The notes below the pieces were generated by a model. It made no database searches. It had not been told where the DNA came from and saw only the letters and a list, made by a program, of their open reading frames with translations. From NCBI GenBank assembly GCA_964369665.1, contig CAYJFS010000003.1, positions 186,001 through 250,000 on the forward strand: a stretch of DNA of 64,000 bases, written 5' to 3'. Shown here piece by piece: positions 56,059 through 64,000 of the stretch. This DNA comes from Bilophila sp964369665. GTDB lineage: Bacteria > Desulfobacterota > Desulfovibrionia > Desulfovibrionales > Desulfovibrionaceae. How positions within the stretch are numbered: position 1 is the first letter of the stretch; the number at the start of each line of letters is the position of its first letter. Both the position numbers and the translations under genes were made by a program.

Positions 56059-58419
56059 TTAATCTAAAACCATACGTGCCCAAAATGCTTGCCCTAAACT
56101 GATTCCACCATCTCCAAAAGGAACATTTATATGCATAAGTGGAATAAGACCTCGTTGACGTAAAGCTTCAGGTAAAAGTATTGCTATTGTTTTGTTATAT
56201 AAAACACCACCTGCTATAACAACCGTTTTAATCCCTGTTCGACATGCTCCAGCTAAAGCAAGCTCTGCAAGGCCTTCTACAATAGACAAATGAAACTGCC
56301 TAGCTAATACATGCTTAGAAACATTTTGTTGGTGTAACAGAAAAAGTTGAAGAATAAATTCTTTTGTGTTTAGTTCAAGAAGACTATTATGCTCTTCTAA
56401 GGGAAAGTCAATATTTTCTACACAATGTAAATCTTGGTAATGTTCAAGGCGAATTGCTGCCTGCCCTTCATATGTACTATACTCACATAATCCAAGTAAA
56501 GCAGACACAAGATCAAATAGTCGCCCACAACTTGATGTTTCTAATCCATTACCACTATGAACAAGTTCAGCTATTGCAGTATGTGTATCTAACCGTTGTG
56601 GATCAACAGTACCCCATAACTGTTCTGCAACATGAGAAAACATTATACATTCTGGCAAGGCAAGAAAACCACTCACTAAACGCCATGGTTCCTTAATAGC
56701 TTTACTACCTCCAGGAAGAGGAAACGTACCAATTCTTCCTATACGAGTGCCCTGTTTTGTATGCTCATCTTTAGCTTTTTTAGGATGAATATGTAACAAC
56801 TCTCCACCCCAAACCGTACCATCTGGACCATATCCAGTACCATCTATAGCTAAAACCAATGCCTCATCTATATAATTATGCTCTGCAAGAACACTATATC
56901 CATGGGCAAAATGATGTTGCATTCGTAATATTGGAAGCCCTAAATCAAGAGCATGTCTTGTTGAAAAATAGTCTGGATGTAAATCACATACAACATACTC
57001 TGGATCTATATGTAATAAACCTCTAAGAGAATCAATACATTTGCTAAAAAACACCTCGCCTCTAGGTGTTTGTATCTCACCAATATGCTGGCTTAAAAAA
57101 ACATCTTTTCCACGTGTTAAGCTTATTGTATTTTTTAGCTCTGCACCTAAAGCTAAGACACATGGCCCTGTTATTTTCAATGCATCTATACTTATAGGTA
57201 ATGGCGTATACCCCCGTGCACGTCGAACAACTTGTCGAATAACAGCACTTTTCTCATGAAATGAATCTATTATCTGGATAACACTATCATCTAAAGGATT
57301 AATAATATCCCTATTATGTAATAAAAATACATCAGCAATCTCTTCCAAAAGATCAACTACATCTAGATTATCATAAACAATAGGCTCTCCATGAATATTT
57401 CCTGAAGTCATTATTAATGCAGGTAATACATCTTTTGATTCAGCAATCAACACAATTTTATTTAATAAAAGTTGATGAAGTGGTGTGTATGGTAACATAA
57501 TACCTATACTCGAAGAGTCTGGAGAGACCTCAGGTAAAACACCTGGTATAGACTCCAAAATAACTATTGGTGCAGAAGGTGACAAAAGCTCTTTCTCAGC
57601 TTCCTGGCTAACTATAGCCAATTTCCGTGCTACATCTATATTAGGTACCATAACTGCTAATGGCTTATGTGGCCGATGCTTTCGATGACGCAGCTTAATA
57701 ACAGCTTTACTAGAAAAAGCATTACATGCTAAATGAAATCCCCCAATACCTTTAATGGCTAGAACTTTTTCTTCATACAAAACAAGACTAGCCTTATGTA
57801 TTGCATCATATCCACTTGCAAGCTCTTTCCCCATTCTATCATTAAGCCAAATATTTGGTCCACAAACAGAACAAGCATTTGGTTGAGCATGAAAACGTCT
57901 ATCCAGAGGGTCATTATATTCTTTATTGCATTTAGAACACATAGTAAAACAAGCCATACTTGTTCTACTGCGATCATATGGTACATTGGAAATAATACTA
58001 TACCTTGGTCCACAAGCTGTACAATTTGTAAAAGGATATCTATACCGACGATTAGTTACATCAAATACTTCTTGTTTACATAAAGTGCATGTTGCTATAT
58101 CTGGGCTAATTAACACTGAGCTCTTTATAGAACCTGTACTTTCTGCTATAAAAAATGTTTCTTCTCCTAATTTCTCTTCAAGTATATCTGTTGTTACTGC
58201 TACAACATGTGCTATTTCTGGATAGTTATGTTCAAGGATATATTCAAATTTTTTCAGTATATCTTGTGTACCTTGTGCTTCAATATAAACACCCTCAGAT
58301 GTATTTTGAACTATACCTGTAAGGCCTAGATTCTTAGCTATCTGAAAAACAAATGGACGAAATCCAACACCTTGTACTTTACCATATACTTTATAGCTCT
58401 GTCTGACCATAATATCCAT
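56059..58419 (-). CDS. hypF: Carbamoyltransferase HypF, hydrogenase maturation
   Basis: 786 residues. Acylphosphatase-like N-terminal domain (YGKVQGVGFRPFVFQIA), tandem zinc fingers (CTLCKQEVFD and CTACGP, then CSKCNKEYND and CSVCGP), YrdC-like domain, and Kae1-like C-terminal domain (HHFAHGYSVLAEH, AIDGTGYGPDGTVWGGELL). It makes the carbamoyl group that HypE turns into the cyanide ligand of [NiFe] hydrogenase. Its presence implies hydrogenase somewhere in the genome; other hyp genes are not here. 57 bases from the EndoQ-UvrD gene. Confidence 0.96.
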   Translation of the reverse strand: MDIMVRQSYKVYGKVQGVGFRPFVFQIAKNLGLTGIVQNTSEGVYIEAQGTQDILKKFEYILEHNYPEIAHVVAVTTDILEEKLGEETFFIAESTGSIKSSVLISPDIATCTLCKQEVFDVTNRRYRYPFTNCTACGPRYSIISNVPYDRSRTSMACFTMCSKCNKEYNDPLDRRFHAQPNACSVCGPNIWLNDRMGKELASGYDAIHKASLVLYEEKVLAIKGIGGFHLACNAFSSKAVIKLRHRKHRPHKPLAVMVPNIDVARKLAIVSQEAEKELLSPSAPIVILESIPGVLPEVSPDSSSIGIMLPYTPLHQLLLNKIVLIAESKDVLPALIMTSGNIHGEPIVYDNLDVVDLLEEIADVFLLHNRDIINPLDDSVIQIIDSFHEKSAVIRQVVRRARGYTPLPISIDALKITGPCVLALGAELKNTISLTRGKDVFLSQHIGEIQTPRGEVFFSKCIDSLRGLLHIDPEYVVCDLHPDYFSTRHALDLGLPILRMQHHFAHGYSVLAEHNYIDEALVLAIDGTGYGPDGTVWGGELLHIHPKKAKDEHTKQGTRIGRIGTFPLPGGSKAIKEPWRLVSGFLALPECIMFSHVAEQLWGTVDPQRLDTHTAIAELVHSGNGLETSSCGRLFDLVSALLGLCEYSTYEGQAAIRLEHYQDLHCVENIDFPLEEHNSLLELNTKEFILQLFLLHQQNVSKHVLARQFHLSIVEGLAELALAGACRTGIKTVVIAGGVLYNKTIAILLPEALRQRGLIPLMHINVPFGDGGISLGQAFWARMVLD

Positions 58420-58577
58420 AACCTATTATATAATTAACATTATTCAGTCATCTCTAGTATTCAAACTATACCTATTTTATGACCAAGTATACTTCCTGTA
58501 ATGACTTGTCACAACTCAAAACAATTTGTATATTTTTATAATCTAATGTAAATCAAAAATTAGCCTATGGTTCCTTT

Positions 58578-59396
58578 ATGAAAATTCTATTTTATACCTT
58601 TTCTGCCTGCATCTATATTTTTTCTATAACTAGTTTAGTTACTACATATAGTCATGCAAAAGTAACCTCTACTTCTACTATAACCTCTATTACATCTGAA
58701 AACCTTCAATCACAATTACAAACATTATTTCATGATCACCCAGAACTCATTCTTAATGTATTAAGAGAACACAGCGAAATTATTCTTGAAATTGCACAGC
58801 AAGGATCTAAACAACGTCAACATAAATCACTTATTGCACAGTGGGAAAAAGATAAACATATCCCCAAAAATATGCATCTTGAACATAGACCTATCCGTGG
58901 CTCAAAAACAGCTCCAGTAACTATTATTGCATTTTCTGACTTTACTTGTCACTACTGTGCTCAAGCTGCAACAACAATAAAAAAAATTCTTGATGACTAT
59001 GATGGAACTGTCAAATATATATTTAAACACTTCCCAATGAAAGGCCAAAATATTTCACAACTTGCAGCAAGTTATTATACTGCTGCTTCATTTCAAAATG
59101 AAGAAAAAACATGGATATTTTATGATATTTTACTTGAAAGAAGAGAACAAATACTTGAACAAGGAGAGGCAGCACTTAGACAAGCAGCTAAAGATGCTGG
59201 CCTTGATACAAAAAAACTTGCTACAGACTTAAAAAGACCAGAAATTAATACCATTCTTGGACAAGACTTTGATGATGCTGAACAAATAGATGTTACAGGT
59301 ACACCATATTTTCTTGTAAATAATCTTATTCTTCGTGGTTCACTACCACAAGAGCTCTTTATAGAAGCAATAAATATGAACCTTAATAAAAATTAA
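58578..59396 (+). CDS. DsbA-family periplasmic thiol oxidoreductase
   Basis: 272 residues. Signal peptide (about 1-27, ending YSHAK), a helical region with LQTLFHDHPELILNVLREH, then a thioredoxin fold with active site CHYC (C124, C127) and cis-proline in TGTPYFLV. It belongs to the Com1/DsbA-like group with an N-terminal extension. It can oxidise or reshuffle disulfides in exported proteins. A DsbB partner would be needed for oxidation; the only DsbB-like sequence seen here (9112-9497) is broken. It reads rightward with ribF following. Confidence 0.88.
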   Translation: MKILFYTFSACIYIFSITSLVTTYSHAKVTSTSTITSITSENLQSQLQTLFHDHPELILNVLREHSEIILEIAQQGSKQRQHKSLIAQWEKDKHIPKNMHLEHRPIRGSKTAPVTIIAFSDFTCHYCAQAATTIKKILDDYDGTVKYIFKHFPMKGQNISQLAASYYTAASFQNEEKTWIFYDILLERREQILEQGEAALRQAAKDAGLDTKKLATDLKRPEINTILGQDFDDAEQIDVTGTPYFLVNNLILRGSLPQELFIEAINMNLNKN

Positions 59397-59462
59397 ACTA
59401 AATGTTCTCTAAATATACCTCTTCATATTTTTTCAATATAGACTTTCCTTAAAAAAGCTAAC

Positions 59463-60461
59463 ATGATTATTATATGTGATATTAATACTATTGCTCTACC
59501 AAAAAATTTTCCTAAAAACCAATCAACTATCGTTACTATAGGAAACTTTGATGGTGTTCACATTGGACACCAAACTCTTCTAAAAACAATGTGCAAACAT
59601 GCATCTGATCACTCTGCTAAGACTATTGTTATTACTTTTGAACCTCATCCACAAAAAATACTTAAAGGCTCAAAACATAAACCTCTTACAACGCCAAAAG
59701 ATAAATTCTCTCTACTTAAAAAATTAGGTATTGATCTTATTTTCCAACTACAATTTTCTTTACAAGTTGCTTCTATGGATACAAAAACATTTATCCAAGA
59801 AATTCTTCTGAACAAACTTCAAATGAAAGAACTTGTTTTGGGTCATGACTTTTCTATGGGACATAATCAATCTGGAACAAAAGATGTGATTAATATATTA
59901 GGAAAGACTCTTAGTTTCACAGTAACAACAGTACCACCTACTTTTATACAAGAAGATATCATAAGCTCTAGCTCTATTCGAAAAAAACTTGAACAGGGTA
60001 TGGTGAGTTCTGCCACACACATGCTTGGACACCCTTATACAATAACAGGCACTATTATTGCTGGAGAACAGCGTGGTCAAAAGCTTGGATTTCCTACAAT
60101 AAACCTAAAAACACCTCATATACTAATACCATTACAAGGTGTATATGTCACTTTCGTGACACTACAAACTACTGGTTTAGTATACTGCAAACCTATCCAA
60201 GGAACAAAAAACACATTTCTAGGTGTAACAAACATTGGTATACAACCTACATTTAGAAAAAAAAAGACTGCTCTAATAGAAACACATATATTAAGCTTCA
60301 CTGGTTCACTTTATGGAGAAACTATTTCTCTTTCTTTTTTAGAAAGACTTCGCGCAGAACGATCTTTTCAAGACACAGGCTTACTTATTACACAAATAAA
60401 AACTGATATTCTAGAAGCTAAAAAAATATTAAAAAATACTTTTGGCCTAGTTCTTGAATAA
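59463..60461 (+). CDS. ribF: Bifunctional riboflavin kinase/FAD synthetase
   Basis: 332 residues. N-terminal FAD synthetase domain with GNFDGVHIGHQTLL and the FEPHP motif; C-terminal riboflavin kinase domain with GEQRGQKLGFPTINL. It makes FMN and FAD. It lies 66 bases after the DsbA-like gene. The flagellin gene follows 128 bases later with its own strong signals, so it is likely a separate transcript. Confidence 0.95.
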   Translation: MIIICDINTIALPKNFPKNQSTIVTIGNFDGVHIGHQTLLKTMCKHASDHSAKTIVITFEPHPQKILKGSKHKPLTTPKDKFSLLKKLGIDLIFQLQFSLQVASMDTKTFIQEILLNKLQMKELVLGHDFSMGHNQSGTKDVINILGKTLSFTVTTVPPTFIQEDIISSSSIRKKLEQGMVSSATHMLGHPYTITGTIIAGEQRGQKLGFPTINLKTPHILIPLQGVYVTFVTLQTTGLVYCKPIQGTKNTFLGVTNIGIQPTFRKKKTALIETHILSFTGSLYGETISLSFLERLRAERSFQDTGLLITQIKTDILEAKKILKNTFGLVLE

Positions 60462-60576
60462 GATTCAAGTACATCCTTACTATTATAAAATAGTAAATAC
60501 ATATTTTTTATTTTATAAATAGACGTATTGTTTGATTGCATGGATGCACTACAAACATCTTTAGACAAATACATTC

Positions 60577-60583
60577 AAGGAGG
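60577..60583 (+). promoter_or_regulatory. Consensus ribosome-binding site of flagellin
   Basis: AAGGAGG, the full anti-Shine-Dalgarno complement, stands six bases before ATG 60590. It decides the start: an in-frame ATG at 60536 would give 18 extra residues unlike any flagellin. Confidence 0.93.
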
Positions 60584-60589
60584 AATTAT

Positions 60590-61474
60590 ATGTCTCTAGT
60601 TATTAATAATAACATGATGGCTGTTAATGCTACTCGTAACCTCAATAAATCTTATGGTGAACTTAGTGACTCTGTCCGTAAACTTTCTTCAGGTCTCCGT
60701 GTAGGTACAGCTGCTGATGATGCTGCTGGCCTTGCTATTCGTGAGCTTATGAGAGCTGACATCGCTACTGTTAACCAAGGTGTTCGTAATGCTAATGATG
60801 CTATATCTATGATTCAAACAGCTGATGGTGCTCTTGGTGTTATTGATGAAAAGCTTATCCGTATGAAAGAACTTGCTGAACAAGCTGCTACTGGTACTTA
60901 TAACTCTACTCAACGTCTTATTATTGATTCTGAATACCAAGCTATGGCTTCAGAAATTACCCGTATCGCGAATGCAACAGAGTTTAATGGTATAAAACTT
61001 CTTGATGGTTCTCTTTCTGGAGCACACCAAGGTAGTGGTCTCAATACAGAAGGAGCAGTACGTATTCACTTTGGTACAGCAAATAGCTCGGCTGAAGACT
61101 ATTATGATATCCAAATTGGTGGATCAACAGCAGAAGCATTAGGCCTTGGTAATACTACTGATGGAGCTGGTGCAAGCATTTCTACACAAGCTGGTGCACA
61201 AAACGCATTAGCTGCACTAGATAATGCTATTACTTCTAAAGACAATATTCGTGCCCACCTTGGTGGATTACAAAACAGACTTGAAGCAACTGTAGATAAC
61301 TTACAAATTCAAGCAGAAAATTTACAAGCTTCTGAATCACGTATTTCTGATATTGATGTAAGCACAGAAATGACAAACTTTGTTCGCAATCAAATCCTTA
61401 CTCAGTCTGCTGTGGCCATGCTTTCACAAGCAAACTCCTTACCAAGAATGGCTCAACAACTTATTGGTGGTTAA
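60590..61474 (+). CDS. fliC: Flagellin
   Basis: 294 residues from ATG 60590. Starts MSLVINNNMMAVNATRNL; N-terminal D0/D1 helices have LSSGLRVGTAADDAAGLAI; C-terminal helices have NLQASESRISDIDVSTEM and end MAQQLIGG. The variable middle (about 130-200) is short, typical of a minimal filament protein. Codon use is regular and biased, fitting strong expression. A consensus Shine-Dalgarno precedes it and a 20-base stem terminator follows. No sigma-28 or sigma-54 promoter consensus is found upstream by eye. Confidence 0.95.
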   Translation: MSLVINNNMMAVNATRNLNKSYGELSDSVRKLSSGLRVGTAADDAAGLAIRELMRADIATVNQGVRNANDAISMIQTADGALGVIDEKLIRMKELAEQAATGTYNSTQRLIIDSEYQAMASEITRIANATEFNGIKLLDGSLSGAHQGSGLNTEGAVRIHFGTANSSAEDYYDIQIGGSTAEALGLGNTTDGAGASISTQAGAQNALAALDNAITSKDNIRAHLGGLQNRLEATVDNLQIQAENLQASESRISDIDVSTEMTNFVRNQILTQSAVAMLSQANSLPRMAQQLIGG

Positions 61475-61504
61475 AAAAAGATATATTAACTTTTCAACAA
61501 GTTT

Positions 61505-61548
61505 ATAAAAAACACCTTTTTGTAAGATTACAAAAAGGTGTTTTTTAT
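61505..61548. terminator. Bidirectional terminator between flagellin and cvpA
   Basis: A perfect 20-base stem (61505-61524 with 61529-61548) with loop AGAT; the T-runs of the stem arms serve both strands. It lies between the convergent flagellin and cvpA genes. Confidence 0.92.
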
Positions 61549-61606
61549 AAAAATAATTATTTACATATGTTCCATTCTTTTTTAGAGAACATATGCTCTA
61601 ACTCTA

Positions 61607-62089
61607 TTAATAATATGCATATTTTTGTTGAAAAACTTGTATCTCTTTATAAATAAATGCACTTAATTGAGATTTTCCTATAAATGTTTTTGAAGGTAAA
61701 ACATGATCTAAAATAACGACAATAAAAACACAAACGATTACACCTTTAACACCACCTAAAATCCCACCTCCTAGAAAATCTATAAAACCACCTCCCTTAA
61801 AATTTATATGTCGACTTAACATACTTGTAATAAGTGTAAAGACAATCATTACCATACAGAACAAACCAATATATGCTAAAATATCTGACCACTGTTGTGA
61901 TGGTATATATCTTCTTAAAATACCCCCTAAAAAAGCGTAACCTATATATGCAATCCAAAGACTTAACAAAAAACCTATCACAGCAGTGATTTCATATAAA
62001 AACCCTTTCATAAAACCTTTTATAACAAAAAAAATACAAACAACTATTAATATAATATCAAATACATTAAGGCTATATAATACTTCCAT
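61607..62089 (-). CDS. cvpA: CvpA-family membrane protein
   Basis: 160 residues, four hydrophobic helices, with NVFDIILIVVCIFFVIKGFMKGF at the N-terminus and GGFIDFLGGGILGGVKGV near the end, typical of CvpA. In E. coli CvpA is needed for colicin V production; in others it affects envelope integrity and bile tolerance. Molecular activity is unknown. It lies 41 bases after the NrfD-type gene in the same direction. Confidence 0.85.
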   Translation of the reverse strand: MEVLYSLNVFDIILIVVCIFFVIKGFMKGFLYEITAVIGFLLSLWIAYIGYAFLGGILRRYIPSQQWSDILAYIGLFCMVMIVFTLITSMLSRHINFKGGGFIDFLGGGILGGVKGVIVCVFIVVILDHVLPSKTFIGKSQLSAFIYKEIQVFQQKYAYY

Positions 62090-62130
62090 TTCATTATCCT
62101 TAAACTATTTAAAACAACTTATATCATTAA

Positions 62131-63387
62131 CTAATTTAGTGTTTTTTCTTGTGGAAAAAGCGGTAAATACCTATATGTTAATGCAAGACAAATCCAACTG
62201 TACGCAATAACAAAAAATGATGCACCCCATTCAGCCCAATTAGGATTATATAGTGCCCATGAATCAAAAGGCATCACAGGAATAGCTAAAGCTTGAACCG
62301 TCATGACATAACGGTTTATAGTAACCCCAATAGCTGCAAGTATGCCTGCAGAATAAAAACATATTGTATTTTTACGAATGCTTGGGATTAAAAGCATAAC
62401 TGCAGGCAAAACTCCAAAAACAGAAAGCTCTGTAAAAAACAACCACTTACCATAAATCCAACCATAGAACATTTGGTTAAATGTCATACCAGATCTTGGC
62501 AAAACTTGTGTTATCCAACCTATAGTATCAACTATTTTAAAAACTATATAAATAGTAAACATTACACCTGCAATTTTACCCATGAGCTGTTTTACATCCC
62601 AGGAAACAAGCTGTTTACCAGTAATTTTCTCCATAAAGGTAACAATTAAAACTGTAAACATAGGACCTGAACCAACAGCTGAAAGAATATATAAAAAAAA
62701 TGTCCAAGGCCAAATAAAAAAACCATCACGGAGAATATATGGACGTCCAAAAAGCACACCATACATACCACCTAATGATCCTTGATGAAATGTAGATAAA
62801 AAAGCACCTACTCCAGCAAACAATGGCATAATAAGATGAAAGTTATGTGCTACTGCTACAGCAAATTTATTTGAAGTAAGCTGTCTATTTTCAAGCATTA
62901 AAGGAATATATTCTATTACTAACACACTGCAATAACAAGTGATACAAAAAATAACTTCTGTCAACATTGAGTGTATATTAGGATGCCAATAGCCAAACCA
63001 TGCCCGTATTGGTTGTCCAATATCCAAAACAAGTACAAGCATTGCACCAGAATAACAAAGAAAGCCTAAAATAACCGCTAAATTGATGATATTCTTTAAC
63101 ATATCAATATTCAGCAAATATCTCAATGCACCTGTAAAAAAAGCACCTGCACCAAGTGCAATAACAGCAAGATCAAACGTAATCCAAAGTCCAAAACCAA
63201 AATAATCATCAAGACCTGTTTCACCCAAGCCATAAGCTAAAACACGATATGCAGCATAGCCACCCCAAATAGCAACTAAAACTATGGGTACAAGATGTAA
63301 TAAAAACTTTGACAAGGAGCAACGTTCACACCCTTCTGGAAAAAATGCTGCATCAAAAGGGAGTACATATCCTTCTTTCAATTCCAT
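62131..63387 (-). CDS. qrcD: NrfD-family quinone-interacting membrane subunit (QrcD-like)
   Basis: 418 residues with about ten transmembrane helices and no cofactor motifs, of the NrfD/PsrC/ActC type. Distinct stretches such as FPEGCERCS, FGFGLWITFDLAVIALGAGAFFTG, SGAMLVLVLDIGQPIRAWFGYWHPN and FHQGSLGGMYGVLFGRPYI agree with what I remember of QrcD from Desulfovibrio, which links periplasmic cytochrome c3 to menaquinone. DsrP or HmcC are possible alternatives. It lies five bases after the Fe-S partner gene, so the two form one complex. It fits the menaquinone genes at 6.7-9.1 kb. Confidence 0.7.
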   Translation of the reverse strand: MELKEGYVLPFDAAFFPEGCERCSLSKFLLHLVPIVLVAIWGGYAAYRVLAYGLGETGLDDYFGFGLWITFDLAVIALGAGAFFTGALRYLLNIDMLKNIINLAVILGFLCYSGAMLVLVLDIGQPIRAWFGYWHPNIHSMLTEVIFCITCYCSVLVIEYIPLMLENRQLTSNKFAVAVAHNFHLIMPLFAGVGAFLSTFHQGSLGGMYGVLFGRPYILRDGFFIWPWTFFLYILSAVGSGPMFTVLIVTFMEKITGKQLVSWDVKQLMGKIAGVMFTIYIVFKIVDTIGWITQVLPRSGMTFNQMFYGWIYGKWLFFTELSVFGVLPAVMLLIPSIRKNTICFYSAGILAAIGVTINRYVMTVQALAIPVMPFDSWALYNPNWAEWGASFFVIAYSWICLALTYRYLPLFPQEKTLN

Positions 63388-63392
63388 ACAAA

Positions 63393-64000
63393 CTACCCCT
63401 TAGTTTCTTCACTATCTAAATAATTATCACCCAAACGCCTTACCCATTCACGATGACTTACATAATATACTTGAGGTTCTGTTCCTAAACGCTCCAATAG
63501 CCTAAAAGCATAAGGAGCTTTTGAAAGAGTATATACTTTATGCTCTGGATTCATAAGATCACCAAAAATAATAGCTCCACTTGGGCATGCTTCAGCACAA
63601 GATGTGATATAAGCATTTTCTGGAAGATTTTCTGGATCACCACCACTAACTCTTGCTTTTTCTTTAGCCACCATAAAACGATGATGACAAAATGTACATT
63701 TCTCTACAACACCCCTAGGACGTACAGAAACATCTGGGGTTAGTGTTTTCTCCATACCTTCAGGCCACACAGGATCATACCAATTAAAATATCTTGCATG
63801 GTAAGGGCATGAAGCCATACAATATCTACAACCTATACATCTAGGATAAATTTGGCTAACGATACCTCCTTCCTCTTCTTTATCCGTTGCAATAACAGGA
63901 CAAACAGTAACACATGTAGGGTTACCACATTGCATACAAGGTCTTGGCAAAAAAGCTATATCATGTTCTGGAAAAACCTTTCCATTAGAAAGACGATAGA
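63393..64000 (-). CDS. qrcC: Iron-sulfur subunit of the NrfD complex, 3' part (QrcC-like, right edge)
   Basis: C-terminal 202 codons of a gene entering from the right edge. The frame continues upstream of the TTG at 63950 (LSNGKVFPEHD, then FLPRPCMQC), so the gene is cut by the window end. Cysteine groups seen: CMQCGNPTCVTVCP, CIGCRYCMASCP, CTFCHH and CAEACP, which with upstream Cys would bind several [4Fe-4S] clusters. It precedes the NrfD-type subunit by five bases. Assigned QrcC-like by the company of a QrcD-like protein; DsrO is the alternative. A twin-arginine signal, if any, is outside the window. Confidence 0.7.
   Translation of the reverse strand, partial: YRLSNGKVFPEHDIAFLPRPCMQCGNPTCVTVCPVIATDKEEEGGIVSQIYPRCIGCRYCMASCPYHARYFNWYDPVWPEGMEKTLTPDVSVRPRGVVEKCTFCHHRFMVAKEKARVSGGDPENLPENAYITSCAEACPSGAIIFGDLMNPEHKVYTLSKAPYAFRLLERLGTEPQVYYVSHREWVRRLGDNYLDSEETKG

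Noticed and set aside
60536..60589. N-terminal extension of flagellin from ATG 60536
   Set aside because: The consensus Shine-Dalgarno at 60577-60583 and the standard flagellin N-terminus place the start at 60590.
1..64000. CRISPR arrays and insertion sequences
   Set aside because: No regularly spaced direct repeats, transposase or IS terminal repeats were seen on either strand.

Overview
The window is one chromosomal stretch of a strongly A+T-rich Gram-negative bacterium. Gene content points to the Desulfovibrionaceae, and the very low G+C, long A/T-only spacers and a HAF-repeat/proline-rich autotransporter fit Lawsonia intracellularis, the obligate intracellular member of that family. This identification rests on gene content and remembered protein features, not on a database search. 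Lipopolysaccharide genes (waaA, waaF), a complete tolQRAB-pal locus, tamAB and flagellin show a two-membrane, flagellated cell.

Layout: 1-1.5 kb holds the 3' end of glmS and a short nucleosidase gene flanked by an inverted repeat. 1.5-5.5 kb holds the autotransporter between two gene-free A/T-rich spacers. 5.5-9.1 kb is a leftward cluster: menI-menB-menE (menaquinone) followed by a YjiH/YjiG membrane pair. A frameshifted DsbB-like remnant and tRNA-Pro(GGG) follow. 10-15.8 kb runs rightward: ahcY, a 2-hydroxyacid dehydrogenase lacking its catalytic arginine, a UvrD-type helicase and thiL, meeting a leftward phosphohexomutase. 17.4-25.5 kb has hflKC with a CI-like regulator, rimO, rdgB, rlmN, waaA and ddl. 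A solitary CII-like protein lies between two spacers at 26.3-26.6 kb. 27.4-31.9 kb runs leftward: dnaJ, rpoZ, pepA and a sigma-54 response regulator. 32.1-38.1 kb is tamA-tamB. 38.1-43.2 kb has a Spy/ZraP-like protein, tRNA-Pro(UGG) and the Tol-Pal locus.

43.7-44.5 kb is an oxidative-stress pair, rubrerythrin and a 59-residue rubredoxin with a Cys-X4-Cys first motif, closed by a long terminator hairpin. Then come waaF, a TPR protein, uvrC, maf, nrnA, asnS, a DedA protein, a large EndoQ-like nuclease/UvrD helicase fusion, hypF, a DsbA-like oxidoreductase, ribF, flagellin, cvpA, and at the right edge a NrfD-type membrane subunit with its iron-sulfur partner (QrcD/QrcC-like), cut off at the window end.

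Three themes link the genes: anaerobic respiration (menaquinone synthesis, a quinone-linked Fe-S/NrfD complex, hydrogenase maturation, rubrerythrin), envelope construction (LPS, Tol-Pal, TamAB, Ddl, GlmS), and repair or nucleotide hygiene (UvrC, two UvrD-type helicases, EndoQ-like nuclease, RdgB, Maf, NrnA). The most interesting items are the EndoQ-UvrD fusion, the dehydrogenase with a substituted catalytic residue, the DsbB-like gene broken at a nine-base homopolymer, and the nucleosidase gene sitting inside an inverted repeat next to the glmS stop.
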